Shown: piece by piece, positions 9,588-18,147 of the stretch
Numbering within the stretch: the stretch's first letter is position 1
Layout of the letters: every line of letters begins with the position of its first letter
Assembly (NCBI GenBank): GCA_028293805.1
Contig: JAQGOC010000363.1
Coordinates: 61,308 to 125,307, forward strand
DNA from: Gammaproteobacteria bacterium
GTDB lineage: Bacteria > Pseudomonadota > Gammaproteobacteria > Steroidobacterales > Steroidobacteraceae
Direction of reading: 5' to 3'
DNA length: 64,000 bases
The notes under the pieces: model-generated
The model's database searches: none
What the model was told of the DNA's origin: nothing
The model's input: the letters and a program-made list of their open reading frames with translations, nothing else
Position numbers and translations under genes: made by a program

Positions 9588-10354
9588 GGCCCATGCTCAC
9601 GCGGTGGAATATTCAGACTCGGTCTTGCGCTCATCGCGCAGATCCGTCATGGACTGCAACACACTGCTGCCTGCGCCGCTGCGTACAACATGACCGCGTC
9701 CGCAACGGAATCAGGATTCGAGCGGCAAGAGGTTTTCGAAAACACCGGCGAGCCCGCCCGGCAGCGTGGCACCCGTTTTCATTGATGCCTGGCGCGGCGA
9801 TGCAGCGCACAAGCTTGCCCCTGCAGGTAACACGCGCGGGACTCCAGGGATCGCCACCATCTGGCCGATTCATCCGCCGGCGATCAAACACATTGCCGAG
9901 CGCCTGCTTGTTACCCGCAGCGACCGGTCCGCTTTCCGGTACTTTGGCCAACCTTGCGCCACGCGCGGGTAGAACACAACGTCAGCGGCACGCCGGCAGC
10001 GCGCAACGCGCCATAGAGATTCGCCCCTGCTTGGGCGAGACCGTAACCTCGCCTGCGCGTGCCGCATGCGTTCGCATACAACACGGCCGGATGGGCGCTG
10101 TCTCAAGGAGTGTCATCTTTGTCCTGAACGTGCGCCGCGAGCGGCAAACCGAACAACGGGAGACGGGACATTGAGAATATTTCGTTTCGCCCTGCGCGCC
10201 GCATCGGACAGCATTGCATTTCGTGATCACATAATGAAATCCGGGCTCCGCCCCTGCGCAACGGAAAACCCGCGCAAAGCCGCCTTGGTCCGCGGGTATA
10301 TTCGTCCGGCCGGGAGCCCCTCCCATGCTGAAAATCCAACACGAGGTACTGCCT

Positions 10355-10660
10355 ATGTACGACATGGCCAACATCAAAAAGCTGCCGCTGCTCGGCGCCA
10401 AAGCGCCGGGGGCGTGGCAGGCTTTCCGCGCTTTCGACCAGGCGGCACTGGCGGATGGCGCGATTCCGAAAAAATACAAGGAATTGATGGCGCTGGCGGT
10501 CGCGTTGACCACTCAGTGCCCCTATTGCCTCGCGATCCATAGGGAAGCGGCGGGCAAGGCGGGCGCCACTGAAGAGGAGCTTGCCGAGGTCACCTTCATT
10601 GCCGCAGCGCTGCGTGCCGGTGCGGCGATCACGCATGGAACGCACCTGATCGAGGGCTGA
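10355..10660 (+). CDS. AhpD-like / carboxymuconolactone decarboxylase family protein
   Basis: KYKELMALAVALTTQCPYCLAIHREAAGKAGATEEELAEV with CxxCxxxH motif. Confidence 0.9.
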   Translation: MYDMANIKKLPLLGAKAPGAWQAFRAFDQAALADGAIPKKYKELMALAVALTTQCPYCLAIHREAAGKAGATEEELAEVTFIAAALRAGAAITHGTHLIEG

Positions 10661-10706
10661 TGGCACAGCGGGCGGCGCGCGGGCGTGGCGCCGTCCACTG
10701 CTGCGC

Positions 10707-11399
10707 TCAGGCGGGCTCCATTCCATGCCGCTGCCTCGCGTCCGCGGCTGCCGGGGATGCCAGGTAGACCAGCAGTGCGCGCGCGGCCTCGGGCTTGCCC
10801 GAATTGACGGACACACCGCCGGAAAAGATCGTGACGGTCTGGATCGGCGGCGGCAGGGGACCCAGGACGTCGATGTCCGCGAGGTTCAGCAGCTCGCTCA
10901 ACTGCTGAAATCCGAGCTCGGCCGTTCCGCTGGCCACCAGCGACCCCACCGGTACGCCGGGAGGCGGCACGATGATGCGGCTGCGGATGTGCGCAAGGAT
11001 GCCCCAACGCTCGAACATCTTTTCCAGGTAGACGCCGCTTGGCCCGGTCGAGTAACTCAGAGTCTTCGCGGCCAACACCGCGCGTTTCACTGCCTCTTCG
11101 GTGGCAATATCCGGCTTGCGTGCGCCGGAGCGCACGGCAATCGCTACGCCGGACTTCATGAGATCCACACGACTGCCGGCCAGCAGCTTACCGTCCGCGA
11201 TCAACTTGTCGATGGCATTCCTTGCCAGGACGACGATATCCAGCGCCTCGCCAGCCTGCACGCGCTTAGCGACGTCAACGCCGCCCGCGGCTTCAGCAGC
11301 TACCCGTTGTACCGTGCCTTGCTGATACCGGGAGATGAGCTCGGTCAGCACTTCACGGGTCGCCATCGAGGAAATCAGCTTGAGTGGACTGGGAGCCAT
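10707..11399 (-). CDS. ModA-like substrate-binding domain protein without a recognisable signal peptide
   Basis: LISSMATREVLTELISRYQ, AGEALDIVVLARNAIDKLIADGKLLAGSRVDLMKSGVAIAVRSGA; starts directly with the mature-type domain. Confidence 0.75.
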   Translation of the reverse strand: MAPSPLKLISSMATREVLTELISRYQQGTVQRVAAEAAGGVDVAKRVQAGEALDIVVLARNAIDKLIADGKLLAGSRVDLMKSGVAIAVRSGARKPDIATEEAVKRAVLAAKTLSYSTGPSGVYLEKMFERWGILAHIRSRIIVPPPGVPVGSLVASGTAELGFQQLSELLNLADIDVLGPLPPPIQTVTIFSGGVSVNSGKPEAARALLVYLASPAAADARQRHGMEPA

Positions 11400-11468
11400 G
11401 GCTCACCCTGCTACGTTGAATGCGAATCGCGGCGCAAATCTATACCAGCGATGCCTGCCCGGCATGCC

Positions 11469-13355
11469 TCACCAGCCGATGCCGTAATCCTCGCCATGAT
11501 TGCTCGAGCCGCCCCACATCGTTCCGTGCACGCGGTCGAGCTCGATCGCGTTGATCGGGCCCGAGCTGCGTTCGGCGAAGTCGAGCTTGTAGCCCATGTG
11601 CACGAGTTGGTCGCGCACCCATTGGGGCGTTGCGGTGTTGAGCGTGAGCCGGCCAGGTAGCGACTCATGTGCTCCGAACGAGTCGCGCATCTGGTAGCTG
11701 GTGATGTTCGCTGCCTCGGTAGCTTCCTGCGGCGTCATGCCGAATTCGACCACATCGAGGAAAAACTGCAGCAGGTTCTGATCCTGCGTGTCGCCCCCTT
11801 GCACCGAGAACACCAGGAACGGCTTGCCGTCCTTCAGGGCCAGCGTCGGAGTGAGCGTCGCCCGCGGCCGCTTGCCGGGCTGCAGCACGTTGAATGGATT
11901 GTCGCTGGCATCGAGCACGAAGCTCTGCATCCGTTGACTCAGACCGACACCCGTGTGCCCCGCGATCACCGCAGGCGTCCAGCCGCCGCTCGGAGTGACC
12001 GACACCGCCCACCCCTGCTCATCGGTGGCCTCGACACTCGTCGTTCCGAGTCTGAAGGTGCGGTCGTACTCGGCGAGTGCCGTCGGACTCCATTGCGCAG
12101 CCGCGGACGGCGCGGCAACGGGCATCCTGCTATGCCAGTTACGCAGGACGGCGCCGAAGGGGTTCGTGCCGCTCTGATACGGATACGGATCGCCGGGGCG
12201 GATGTCCGGATCGTTGTGGTCCGGCAGCACCAGTTTCGCGCGCTCGCGCGCATAGTCCTTGGAGAGCAGTCCCTTGATCGGTGATGCCGGCGGAAAATCC
12301 GGGTCGCCGTAATAGAAGTCCCGATCCGCGAACGCCAGGTTCATCGCCTGATACAGCGTATGGATGTAGCGGGCGCTGTCGTAGCCCATAGATTTGAGGT
12401 CGAAGTTCTCGAGGATGTTGAGCGCCTGGAGCATCACGGGTCCCTGCACCCAAGTCGTGAGCTTGTAAACCTCGATTCCCTTGTAGCTCGTGTGCACGGG
12501 CTCTTCGATGTGGACTTTCCAGTCGGCCAGGTCCTGCATCGTGAAGAGGCCGCCCTGCTCCCGCGTTCCGCGCACCAGCTCCTGAGCGATGTCGCCTTTG
12601 TAGAAACGATCATACGCGGCGTAGATCGCGGCCTTGCGATCCTTGCCGCGAGCCCGCGCCTGATGCTCCGCCGCCACGAGTTTCCGCAAAGTCGCGGCAA
12701 GCTCGGGCTGGCGGAAGATCTCGCCCGCGTGCGGGCCCTCGCGCGCCTCACCGGGGTGGATGAGGAGCGTGCTCTTCGAATAGGGCCATTGCGAGATTTT
12801 GTCTTTATATTGCTCGATGGTATCGGACAGTTGCTGCTCCATCGGATACCCGTCGGCCATCTCGATCGCGGGCGCCAACACTTCCGCGAGACTCATCGTG
12901 CCGTATTCCGCCAGCATGGTCATGAGGCCCCCGGGCGTACCCGGCGTCACGGCAGCGAGTGGGCCAAACTCGGGCGGAAACTTCATTCCCTGCTTGCGAA
13001 AGAACTCAGGCGTCGCTCCCGTCGGTGCGACACCCAGCGCATTGATGCCTATGACTTTGCCCGTGTTGGGGTTGTAGATGAGAGCCTGAGTCTCGCCGCC
13101 CCAGGAGAGCGTGTCCCACATGGTGGCGGTCGCTGCGATCATGGCGCAGGCAGCGTCCACCGCGTTGCCGCCCTTCTGAAAGATCATCGCCCCGGCCGTC
13201 GCTCCCAGCGGTTTGCCGGTAACCGCCATCCAGTGCCGGCCGTGCAACGGCGGTTTCTGGGTGCGCGCCTGCGCGTGCGGCCCCATGAGACCGATGAAAA
13301 CGGTGGCGCATACGAGTGCGCTGAGCCGCTGGACCGCCGCTGCTCCCATTCCCAT
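11469..13355 (-). CDS. Gamma-glutamyltransferase family protein (exported)
   Basis: Signal-like N-terminus; GGNAVDAACAMIAAT, PGTPGGLMTMLAEYG, GTTSVEATDEQGWAVSVT; diverges from canonical TTHxSVVD. Confidence 0.85.
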   Translation of the reverse strand: MGMGAAAVQRLSALVCATVFIGLMGPHAQARTQKPPLHGRHWMAVTGKPLGATAGAMIFQKGGNAVDAACAMIAATATMWDTLSWGGETQALIYNPNTGKVIGINALGVAPTGATPEFFRKQGMKFPPEFGPLAAVTPGTPGGLMTMLAEYGTMSLAEVLAPAIEMADGYPMEQQLSDTIEQYKDKISQWPYSKSTLLIHPGEAREGPHAGEIFRQPELAATLRKLVAAEHQARARGKDRKAAIYAAYDRFYKGDIAQELVRGTREQGGLFTMQDLADWKVHIEEPVHTSYKGIEVYKLTTWVQGPVMLQALNILENFDLKSMGYDSARYIHTLYQAMNLAFADRDFYYGDPDFPPASPIKGLLSKDYARERAKLVLPDHNDPDIRPGDPYPYQSGTNPFGAVLRNWHSRMPVAAPSAAAQWSPTALAEYDRTFRLGTTSVEATDEQGWAVSVTPSGGWTPAVIAGHTGVGLSQRMQSFVLDASDNPFNVLQPGKRPRATLTPTLALKDGKPFLVFSVQGGDTQDQNLLQFFLDVVEFGMTPQEATEAANITSYQMRDSFGAHESLPGRLTLNTATPQWVRDQLVHMGYKLDFAERSSGPINAIELDRVHGTMWGGSSNHGEDYGIGW

Positions 13356-13427
13356 GCATCGCTCCTTCTAAAATGCTGATCATGCAGTCGCGCGGCCGGT
13401 GTTACAATCGCACATGGAATTGCGTTC

Positions 13428-13994
13428 GTGACAGTGCCTCCCGTAGAGAAGATCTTCATTTCGGCCGACTCGCTGCTGCGCGACTCGATGGAGCTTGCCG
13501 CGCAAATTGTCCGCAGCGGCTTCCGCCCCACCTTCCTCGTGGCCATCTGGCGCGGGGGTGCCCCCATCGGCATCATGGTTCAGGAAGTTCTCGAATACCA
13601 CGCGATACACGTCGACCACATCGCGATCCGGACTTCGTCATATACCGGGATCGACACACAGGCCACGACCGTGCGGGTACACGCCCTCGATTACCTGGTC
13701 TCGCGCCTGTCGTTCGAGGACGAGCTGCTGCTGATCGACGACGTGTTCGACTCGGGCCGCAGCCTCGAAGCGGTCATTTCCGAGCTGAGCCGCCGCTGTC
13801 GGCGCAACCTGCCGGCCAAGATCCGGATCGCGACCGTGTACTACAAGCCGGCGCGCAATCGCAGCAGTCTCAAGCCCGACTACTTCGTGCGGGCCACGAA
13901 CGATTGGCTGGTGTTTCCCCACGAGATCCAGGGACTGACGCGTCAGGAAATCCTCGACCACAAGCCGGTCGATCAGAGCTTCTTCGACACCTAG
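13428..13994 (+). CDS. Phosphoribosyltransferase (hypoxanthine-type)
   Basis: PTFLVAIWRGGAPIGIMVQEVLEY and PRPP-binding loop LLLIDDVFDSGRSLEAVI. Confidence 0.85.
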   Translation: MTVPPVEKIFISADSLLRDSMELAAQIVRSGFRPTFLVAIWRGGAPIGIMVQEVLEYHAIHVDHIAIRTSSYTGIDTQATTVRVHALDYLVSRLSFEDELLLIDDVFDSGRSLEAVISELSRRCRRNLPAKIRIATVYYKPARNRSSLKPDYFVRATNDWLVFPHEIQGLTRQEILDHKPVDQSFFDT

Positions 13995-14002
13995 CGTTGC
14001 CG

Positions 14003-15025
14003 TTACGCGCGCTGCGCGGTCGCGACGAACTCAGCGATTTTCCCCATCCACACGCTCTTCTCGGCGGCGGACAGGAACGAGGCGTGGATCGAATTGCGCG
14101 CCAGCTGCGCGATGTCGGCTCTCGACAAGCCCAAAGCCCGGTGCACCGCGAGATAGTTCTCCGCGATATAACCGCCGAAGTAGGCCGGATCGTCGGAATT
14201 CACCGTCACACACAGGCCAAGATCCAGAAGCCGTTTGAGATTGTGATCCTCCATGCGCGCAAAGACCTTGAGCATCACGTTGGACAGCGGGCAAACCGTC
14301 AGCGGCACCTGATCGCGCACCAACCGCTGGACGAGCGCCGGATCCGCCTCGATCCGTACGCCATGATCGATCCGACTCACCTCGAGGAGATCCAGAGCCT
14401 CGCGAATGTAATCGGGCGGTCCCTCCTCCCCAGCGTGCGCTACGGTCAGAAACCCTTGACGCCGCGCGCGAGCGAAAACCGCGGCGAACTTGGCAGGTGG
14501 ATTTCCGGACTCCGCTGAGTCCAAGCCCACGGCCGCGATGCCCGCCGCATGTGGCAGCGCCTCTTCGAGCGTCCGCATTGCATCAGCCGCGCTCAGATGA
14601 CGCAGAAAGCACAAGATCAGCCGATGCGTCATGCCGAACGTGCGCTCTGCGTCGAGCAGGGCGCGCCGGATGCCCCCGATCACTGCATCGATGGCAACGC
14701 CGCGCACCGTGTGAGTCTGCGGGTCGAAAAAAATCTCGGCATGCACGACGCCCTGTTCGTGGGCCCTGCACAGATAAGCCCAGGTCAGCGCATGAAAATC
14801 GGACTCGTCGCGCAGCACGGCGGCGCCGGCATAATAGACATCGAGGAACGATTGCAGGTCGGTGAAGTTGTAGGCCTCGCGCAGCGCCTGTACCGACGGA
14901 TAGCGCAGTGCCATGCCGTGCTTGTGCGCAAGCGCGAAGACCATCTCCGGCTCGAGAGTGCCTTCGATATGCAGATGCAGCTCGGCCTTCGGCAACCCCC
15001 GGATGAACGACTCGATGGAACTCAT
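14003..15025 (-). CDS. Adenosine/adenine deaminase family protein
   Basis: LPKAELHLHIEGTLEPEMVFALA, VAHAGEEGPPDYI, RIDHGVRIEADP, VTVNSDDPAYFGGY; IEGTLEPE resembles the adenine deaminase subfamily. Confidence 0.88.
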   Translation of the reverse strand: MSSIESFIRGLPKAELHLHIEGTLEPEMVFALAHKHGMALRYPSVQALREAYNFTDLQSFLDVYYAGAAVLRDESDFHALTWAYLCRAHEQGVVHAEIFFDPQTHTVRGVAIDAVIGGIRRALLDAERTFGMTHRLILCFLRHLSAADAMRTLEEALPHAAGIAAVGLDSAESGNPPAKFAAVFARARRQGFLTVAHAGEEGPPDYIREALDLLEVSRIDHGVRIEADPALVQRLVRDQVPLTVCPLSNVMLKVFARMEDHNLKRLLDLGLCVTVNSDDPAYFGGYIAENYLAVHRALGLSRADIAQLARNSIHASFLSAAEKSVWMGKIAEFVATAQRA

Positions 15026-15042
15026 GGCCGTACCCGCCGCCC

Positions 15043-16131
15043 CTATTTGGGGACGGCGCCCTCGACGCCTTCCACGTACCAATCGATGGACATGAGCTGC
15101 GGGTCGCTGAGCGCACTGCCCGCGGCCACTTTGAGCGCGCCGCGGTTGTCTTTCAGCGGACCGGTGAACGGATTCAGTTTGCCGGCGGCGATCGCCTGCC
15201 GCCGGTCCGCAAAAAGCTTCGCCAGCTCAGGCGGCACGGAAGTATTGAGCGGCGTGAGGACGACCATGTTCTCCTTCACCCCGCCGATCGTGCGGCGGCC
15301 ACCGGTCCACGTGCCGGCTGCAACCTTGCGGACTTCATCGATATAGTAGTCTCCCCAGTTCTGCGTGTTTGCGGTCAACTCGGCATGGGGCCCATATTTC
15401 GCCATGTCCGAATCCCAGCCGAATGCGTGCACGCCCTTCTGCTCCGCCACCTGCACCACGGAGGGCGAGTCGGTGTTCTGGCAAAGGACATCGGCGCCCT
15501 GTGCCACGAGCGTTTCGGCGGCCTGGCGTTCCTTTCCCGGGTCATACCATGTGTCAACCCAGATCACCCGGGTTTTGACGGCCGGGTTGACGCTGCGCGC
15601 GCCCAGGGTCCACGCATCGATGTTGCGAATGACTTCCGGAATGGGAAACGAGCCGACGAAGCCGATGATGTTGGATTTGGTGGTTCTGCCGGCGAGCACG
15701 CCGAGCAGATAGGCGCCCTCGTGCACGCGCGTCTCGTAGGTCACCACGTTGGCTGCCGTCTTGTAGCCCGTCGCATGCTCGAAGCGCACTTTGGGAAACA
15801 GCTTGGCCACTTTGAGAGTGGCATCCATGTAGCCGAACGAAGTGGTGAAGATGAGCTGGTTGCCCGCCGCTGCCAATTGGCGCACTACCCGCTCGGCGTC
15901 CGCCGTCGCCGGGACGTTCTCGACATAGGTGGTCTTGACCTGCGCTCCCAGCGCCTTCTCCAGGGCTCGGCGACCCAGGTCGTGCTGGTACGTCCAGCCG
16001 CTGTCGCCGACCGGGTCAACATAGACGAAAGCTACTTTGACGGGCTCGGCAGCCGCAACGGCTGCCGCCCCACTCAGCCACAACAGCGCGCCTGCCAGCC
16101 GCGGCGCCGTCTTCGAAACGGATCGACTCAT
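15043..16131 (-). CDS. BMP family (basic membrane lipoprotein/nucleoside) ABC transporter substrate-binding protein
   Basis: Signal peptide then VKVAFVYVDPVGDSGWTYQHDLGRRALE; QGADVLCQNTDSPSVVQVAEQKGVHAFGWDSDM. Confidence 0.9.
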   Translation of the reverse strand: MSRSVSKTAPRLAGALLWLSGAAAVAAAEPVKVAFVYVDPVGDSGWTYQHDLGRRALEKALGAQVKTTYVENVPATADAERVVRQLAAAGNQLIFTTSFGYMDATLKVAKLFPKVRFEHATGYKTAANVVTYETRVHEGAYLLGVLAGRTTKSNIIGFVGSFPIPEVIRNIDAWTLGARSVNPAVKTRVIWVDTWYDPGKERQAAETLVAQGADVLCQNTDSPSVVQVAEQKGVHAFGWDSDMAKYGPHAELTANTQNWGDYYIDEVRKVAAGTWTGGRRTIGGVKENMVVLTPLNTSVPPELAKLFADRRQAIAAGKLNPFTGPLKDNRGALKVAAGSALSDPQLMSIDWYVEGVEGAVPK

Positions 16132-16151
16132 GACAAAAAGACCTCTACAGC

Positions 16152-16211
16152 GCACTTTAATAGTGCATCCACGGCAAAACGTGCACAATTTTTGCCGTGA
16201 TTGTCGACAAT
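16152..16211. promoter_or_regulatory. Divergent operator/promoter region of purine locus with nested dyads
   Basis: GCACT-TTAAT-AGTGC (16152-16166); perfect 10-bp inverted repeat CACGGCAAAA-N10-TTTTGCCGTG (16170-16199) enclosing GTGCACAAT; ATTGTCGACAAT (16200-16211). Confidence 0.6.
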
Positions 16212-16258
16212 AACATTGGCGCGTATGCTCGAAACGAGCGGGACTCAATCGGACGACC

Positions 16259-16612
16259 ATGGGCAAGCTCACGACGCATGTACTGGATCTGGCAGCGGGC
16301 ATCCCCGCGGCGGGCATGGTTGTCGAGCTTCATGACCTGCAGAGCTCCCCGCCACGCGCGCTGGCGATGCTGCGCACCAATCAGGACGGACGCTGCGCGC
16401 ACGCTCTTCTGGAAGGCAGCGACCTGCGCGCCGGCCGCTATGAGCTCACCTTTCACGTGGCCGATTACTTTCGCTCGAGGGGCACGGAGCTGCCCGAGCC
16501 GCCGTTCATGGACGATGTCGTGATCAGATTCGGCATTGCGCACCCGGAGCAGACCTATCATGTGCCCCTGTTGGTGTCACCGTGGGGCTACTCCACTTAC
16601 CGCGGCAGTTGA
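16259..16612 (+). CDS. uraH: 5-hydroxyisourate hydrolase (transthyretin-like)
   Basis: LTTHVLDLAAGIPAAGM N-terminus and C-terminal YHVPLLVSPWGYSTYRGS. Confidence 0.95.
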   Translation: MGKLTTHVLDLAAGIPAAGMVVELHDLQSSPPRALAMLRTNQDGRCAHALLEGSDLRAGRYELTFHVADYFRSRGTELPEPPFMDDVVIRFGIAHPEQTYHVPLLVSPWGYSTYRGS

Positions 16613-16638
16613 CCGCAGCAGACTCCCCGCACAATGGC

Positions 16639-18147
16639 ATGAGCACACCCGTATCCGCAACCGACTCGCAGAGCGTGCGCTTCGTGCTCGACGGCAAGGT
16701 CGTGACGGTCTCAGGTCTACCCCCGACTACGACCGTACTGGAATATCTGCGCAAGGTGGCTGGCCGTAGCGGCACCAAGGAAGGCTGTGCAGAAGGCGAT
16801 TGCGGGGCCTGCACGGTGGTGCTGGGAGAGCTGTCCCAAGCCGGCAGCCGGATTCACTATCGCGCGGTCAACTCCTGCATCCGCTTTCTCCCGACCATCG
16901 ACGGCAAGGAGCTCGTCACGGTCGAAAGTCTCGAGGCGCCCGACGACACGCTGCACCCGGTACAGCGCGCGATGATCGATCATCACGCCTCCCAATGCGG
17001 CTTCTGCACACCCGGCTTCGTCATGTCGCTGTTCGCCCTCTACCTGAACCGCTCGGCGGCGACTCGGGATGAAGTGGTGGACGCGCTGGCGGGCAACCTC
17101 TGCCGCTGCACGGGTTATCGGCCGATCATCGAAGCCGGCTGCCGCATGTCGGAATACCTCGAACCCGAGCGCTGGAGCCCCGCCGAGGCGCAATCCAAAG
17201 CGCGCCTGGAGAATCTGCGGGCCGTGCAACGCGTTGCCCCGGGTTCCACGTTGTGCTTTTCCGGATACTGCGCGCCGCGCACGCTGGACGAGCTGGCGGC
17301 TGCATTGGAAACAGCCCCGCATTCGCTCGTGCTCGCCGGCGGCACGGATATCGCCTTGTGGGTCACCAAGCACCTGCGCGAGCTGGGCCCGATCGTATAT
17401 CTCGGCGACGTGCCCGAGCTGCAACAGATCCGCAGCAGCGACGCAGGGCTGTGGATCGGCGCCGCCGTCCCGCTGAGCCGCGCATGGCCGGCGTTGGTTG
17501 CCGCGCATCCGGCCCTGGCCGAGCAGGCGCGTCGATTCGCATCACCGCCGATCTGCAACTCCGGCACACTCTGCGGCAACATCGCCAACGGCTCCCCTAT
17601 AGGCGATTCGCTGCCCGCCCTGATCGCGCTCGGCGCGGCAATCGACCTGCGGCACGGGGCCCGCCTGCGGCGCCTGCCACTCGAGCGCTTTTTTCTCGGA
17701 TACCAGAAAAAAGATCTGCAGCCTGGCGAATTCATTGTCGGCGTCGCGCTACCCCCGCCGCGACCGGAACGCTACTTCTCGAGCTACAAGCTCGCGAAGC
17801 GGTTCGATCAGGACGTTTCCGCGGTCTGTGCGGCGTTTGCATTGGAAGTGGCCGATGGGGTCGTCGCGGACGCGCGTCTGGTGTTTGGTGGCATGGCCGC
17901 CACACCAGCCAGAGCAGCGGCCGCCGAGGCCGCGCTTGCGGGGCAGCCTTGGTCGCTGGCGACCGTGGAAAACGCGGCCGCTGCTCTGGCTGCCGATTTC
18001 GCGCCACTCACCGACATGCGCGCCAGCCGCGAGTATCGCCTTCAGGCTGCCGGCAACATGTTGCGGCGGTTTTACCTACAACACACGCCCGCTCCACCAA
18101 CATTGCGCACGGCGGACGCACTTGTCGGCATGGGCCTCGCGGAATGA
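16639..18147 (+). CDS. xdhA: Xanthine dehydrogenase small subunit (2Fe-2S + FAD)
   Basis: CAEGDCGACTVVLGE, QCGFCTPGFVMSL, GNLCRCTGYRPI; FAD-binding LAGGTDIALWV. Confidence 0.95.
   Translation: MSTPVSATDSQSVRFVLDGKVVTVSGLPPTTTVLEYLRKVAGRSGTKEGCAEGDCGACTVVLGELSQAGSRIHYRAVNSCIRFLPTIDGKELVTVESLEAPDDTLHPVQRAMIDHHASQCGFCTPGFVMSLFALYLNRSAATRDEVVDALAGNLCRCTGYRPIIEAGCRMSEYLEPERWSPAEAQSKARLENLRAVQRVAPGSTLCFSGYCAPRTLDELAAALETAPHSLVLAGGTDIALWVTKHLRELGPIVYLGDVPELQQIRSSDAGLWIGAAVPLSRAWPALVAAHPALAEQARRFASPPICNSGTLCGNIANGSPIGDSLPALIALGAAIDLRHGARLRRLPLERFFLGYQKKDLQPGEFIVGVALPPPRPERYFSSYKLAKRFDQDVSAVCAAFALEVADGVVADARLVFGGMAATPARAAAAEAALAGQPWSLATVENAAAALAADFAPLTDMRASREYRLQAAGNMLRRFYLQHTPAPPTLRTADALVGMGLAE

Noticed and set aside
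9593-10174. 193-aa plus-strand ORF in the intergenic region
   Set aside because: Arg/Thr/Ser-rich low-information translation, no domain character; treated as non-coding
10707-11399. Calling the ModA-like gene a molybdate transporter component
   Set aside because: No signal peptide seen and no modB/modC adjacent; left as ModA-like binding domain
12360-13379. 339-aa plus-strand ORF antisense to the gamma-glutamyltransferase gene
   Set aside because: Shadow of a well-supported CDS; no recognisable domain
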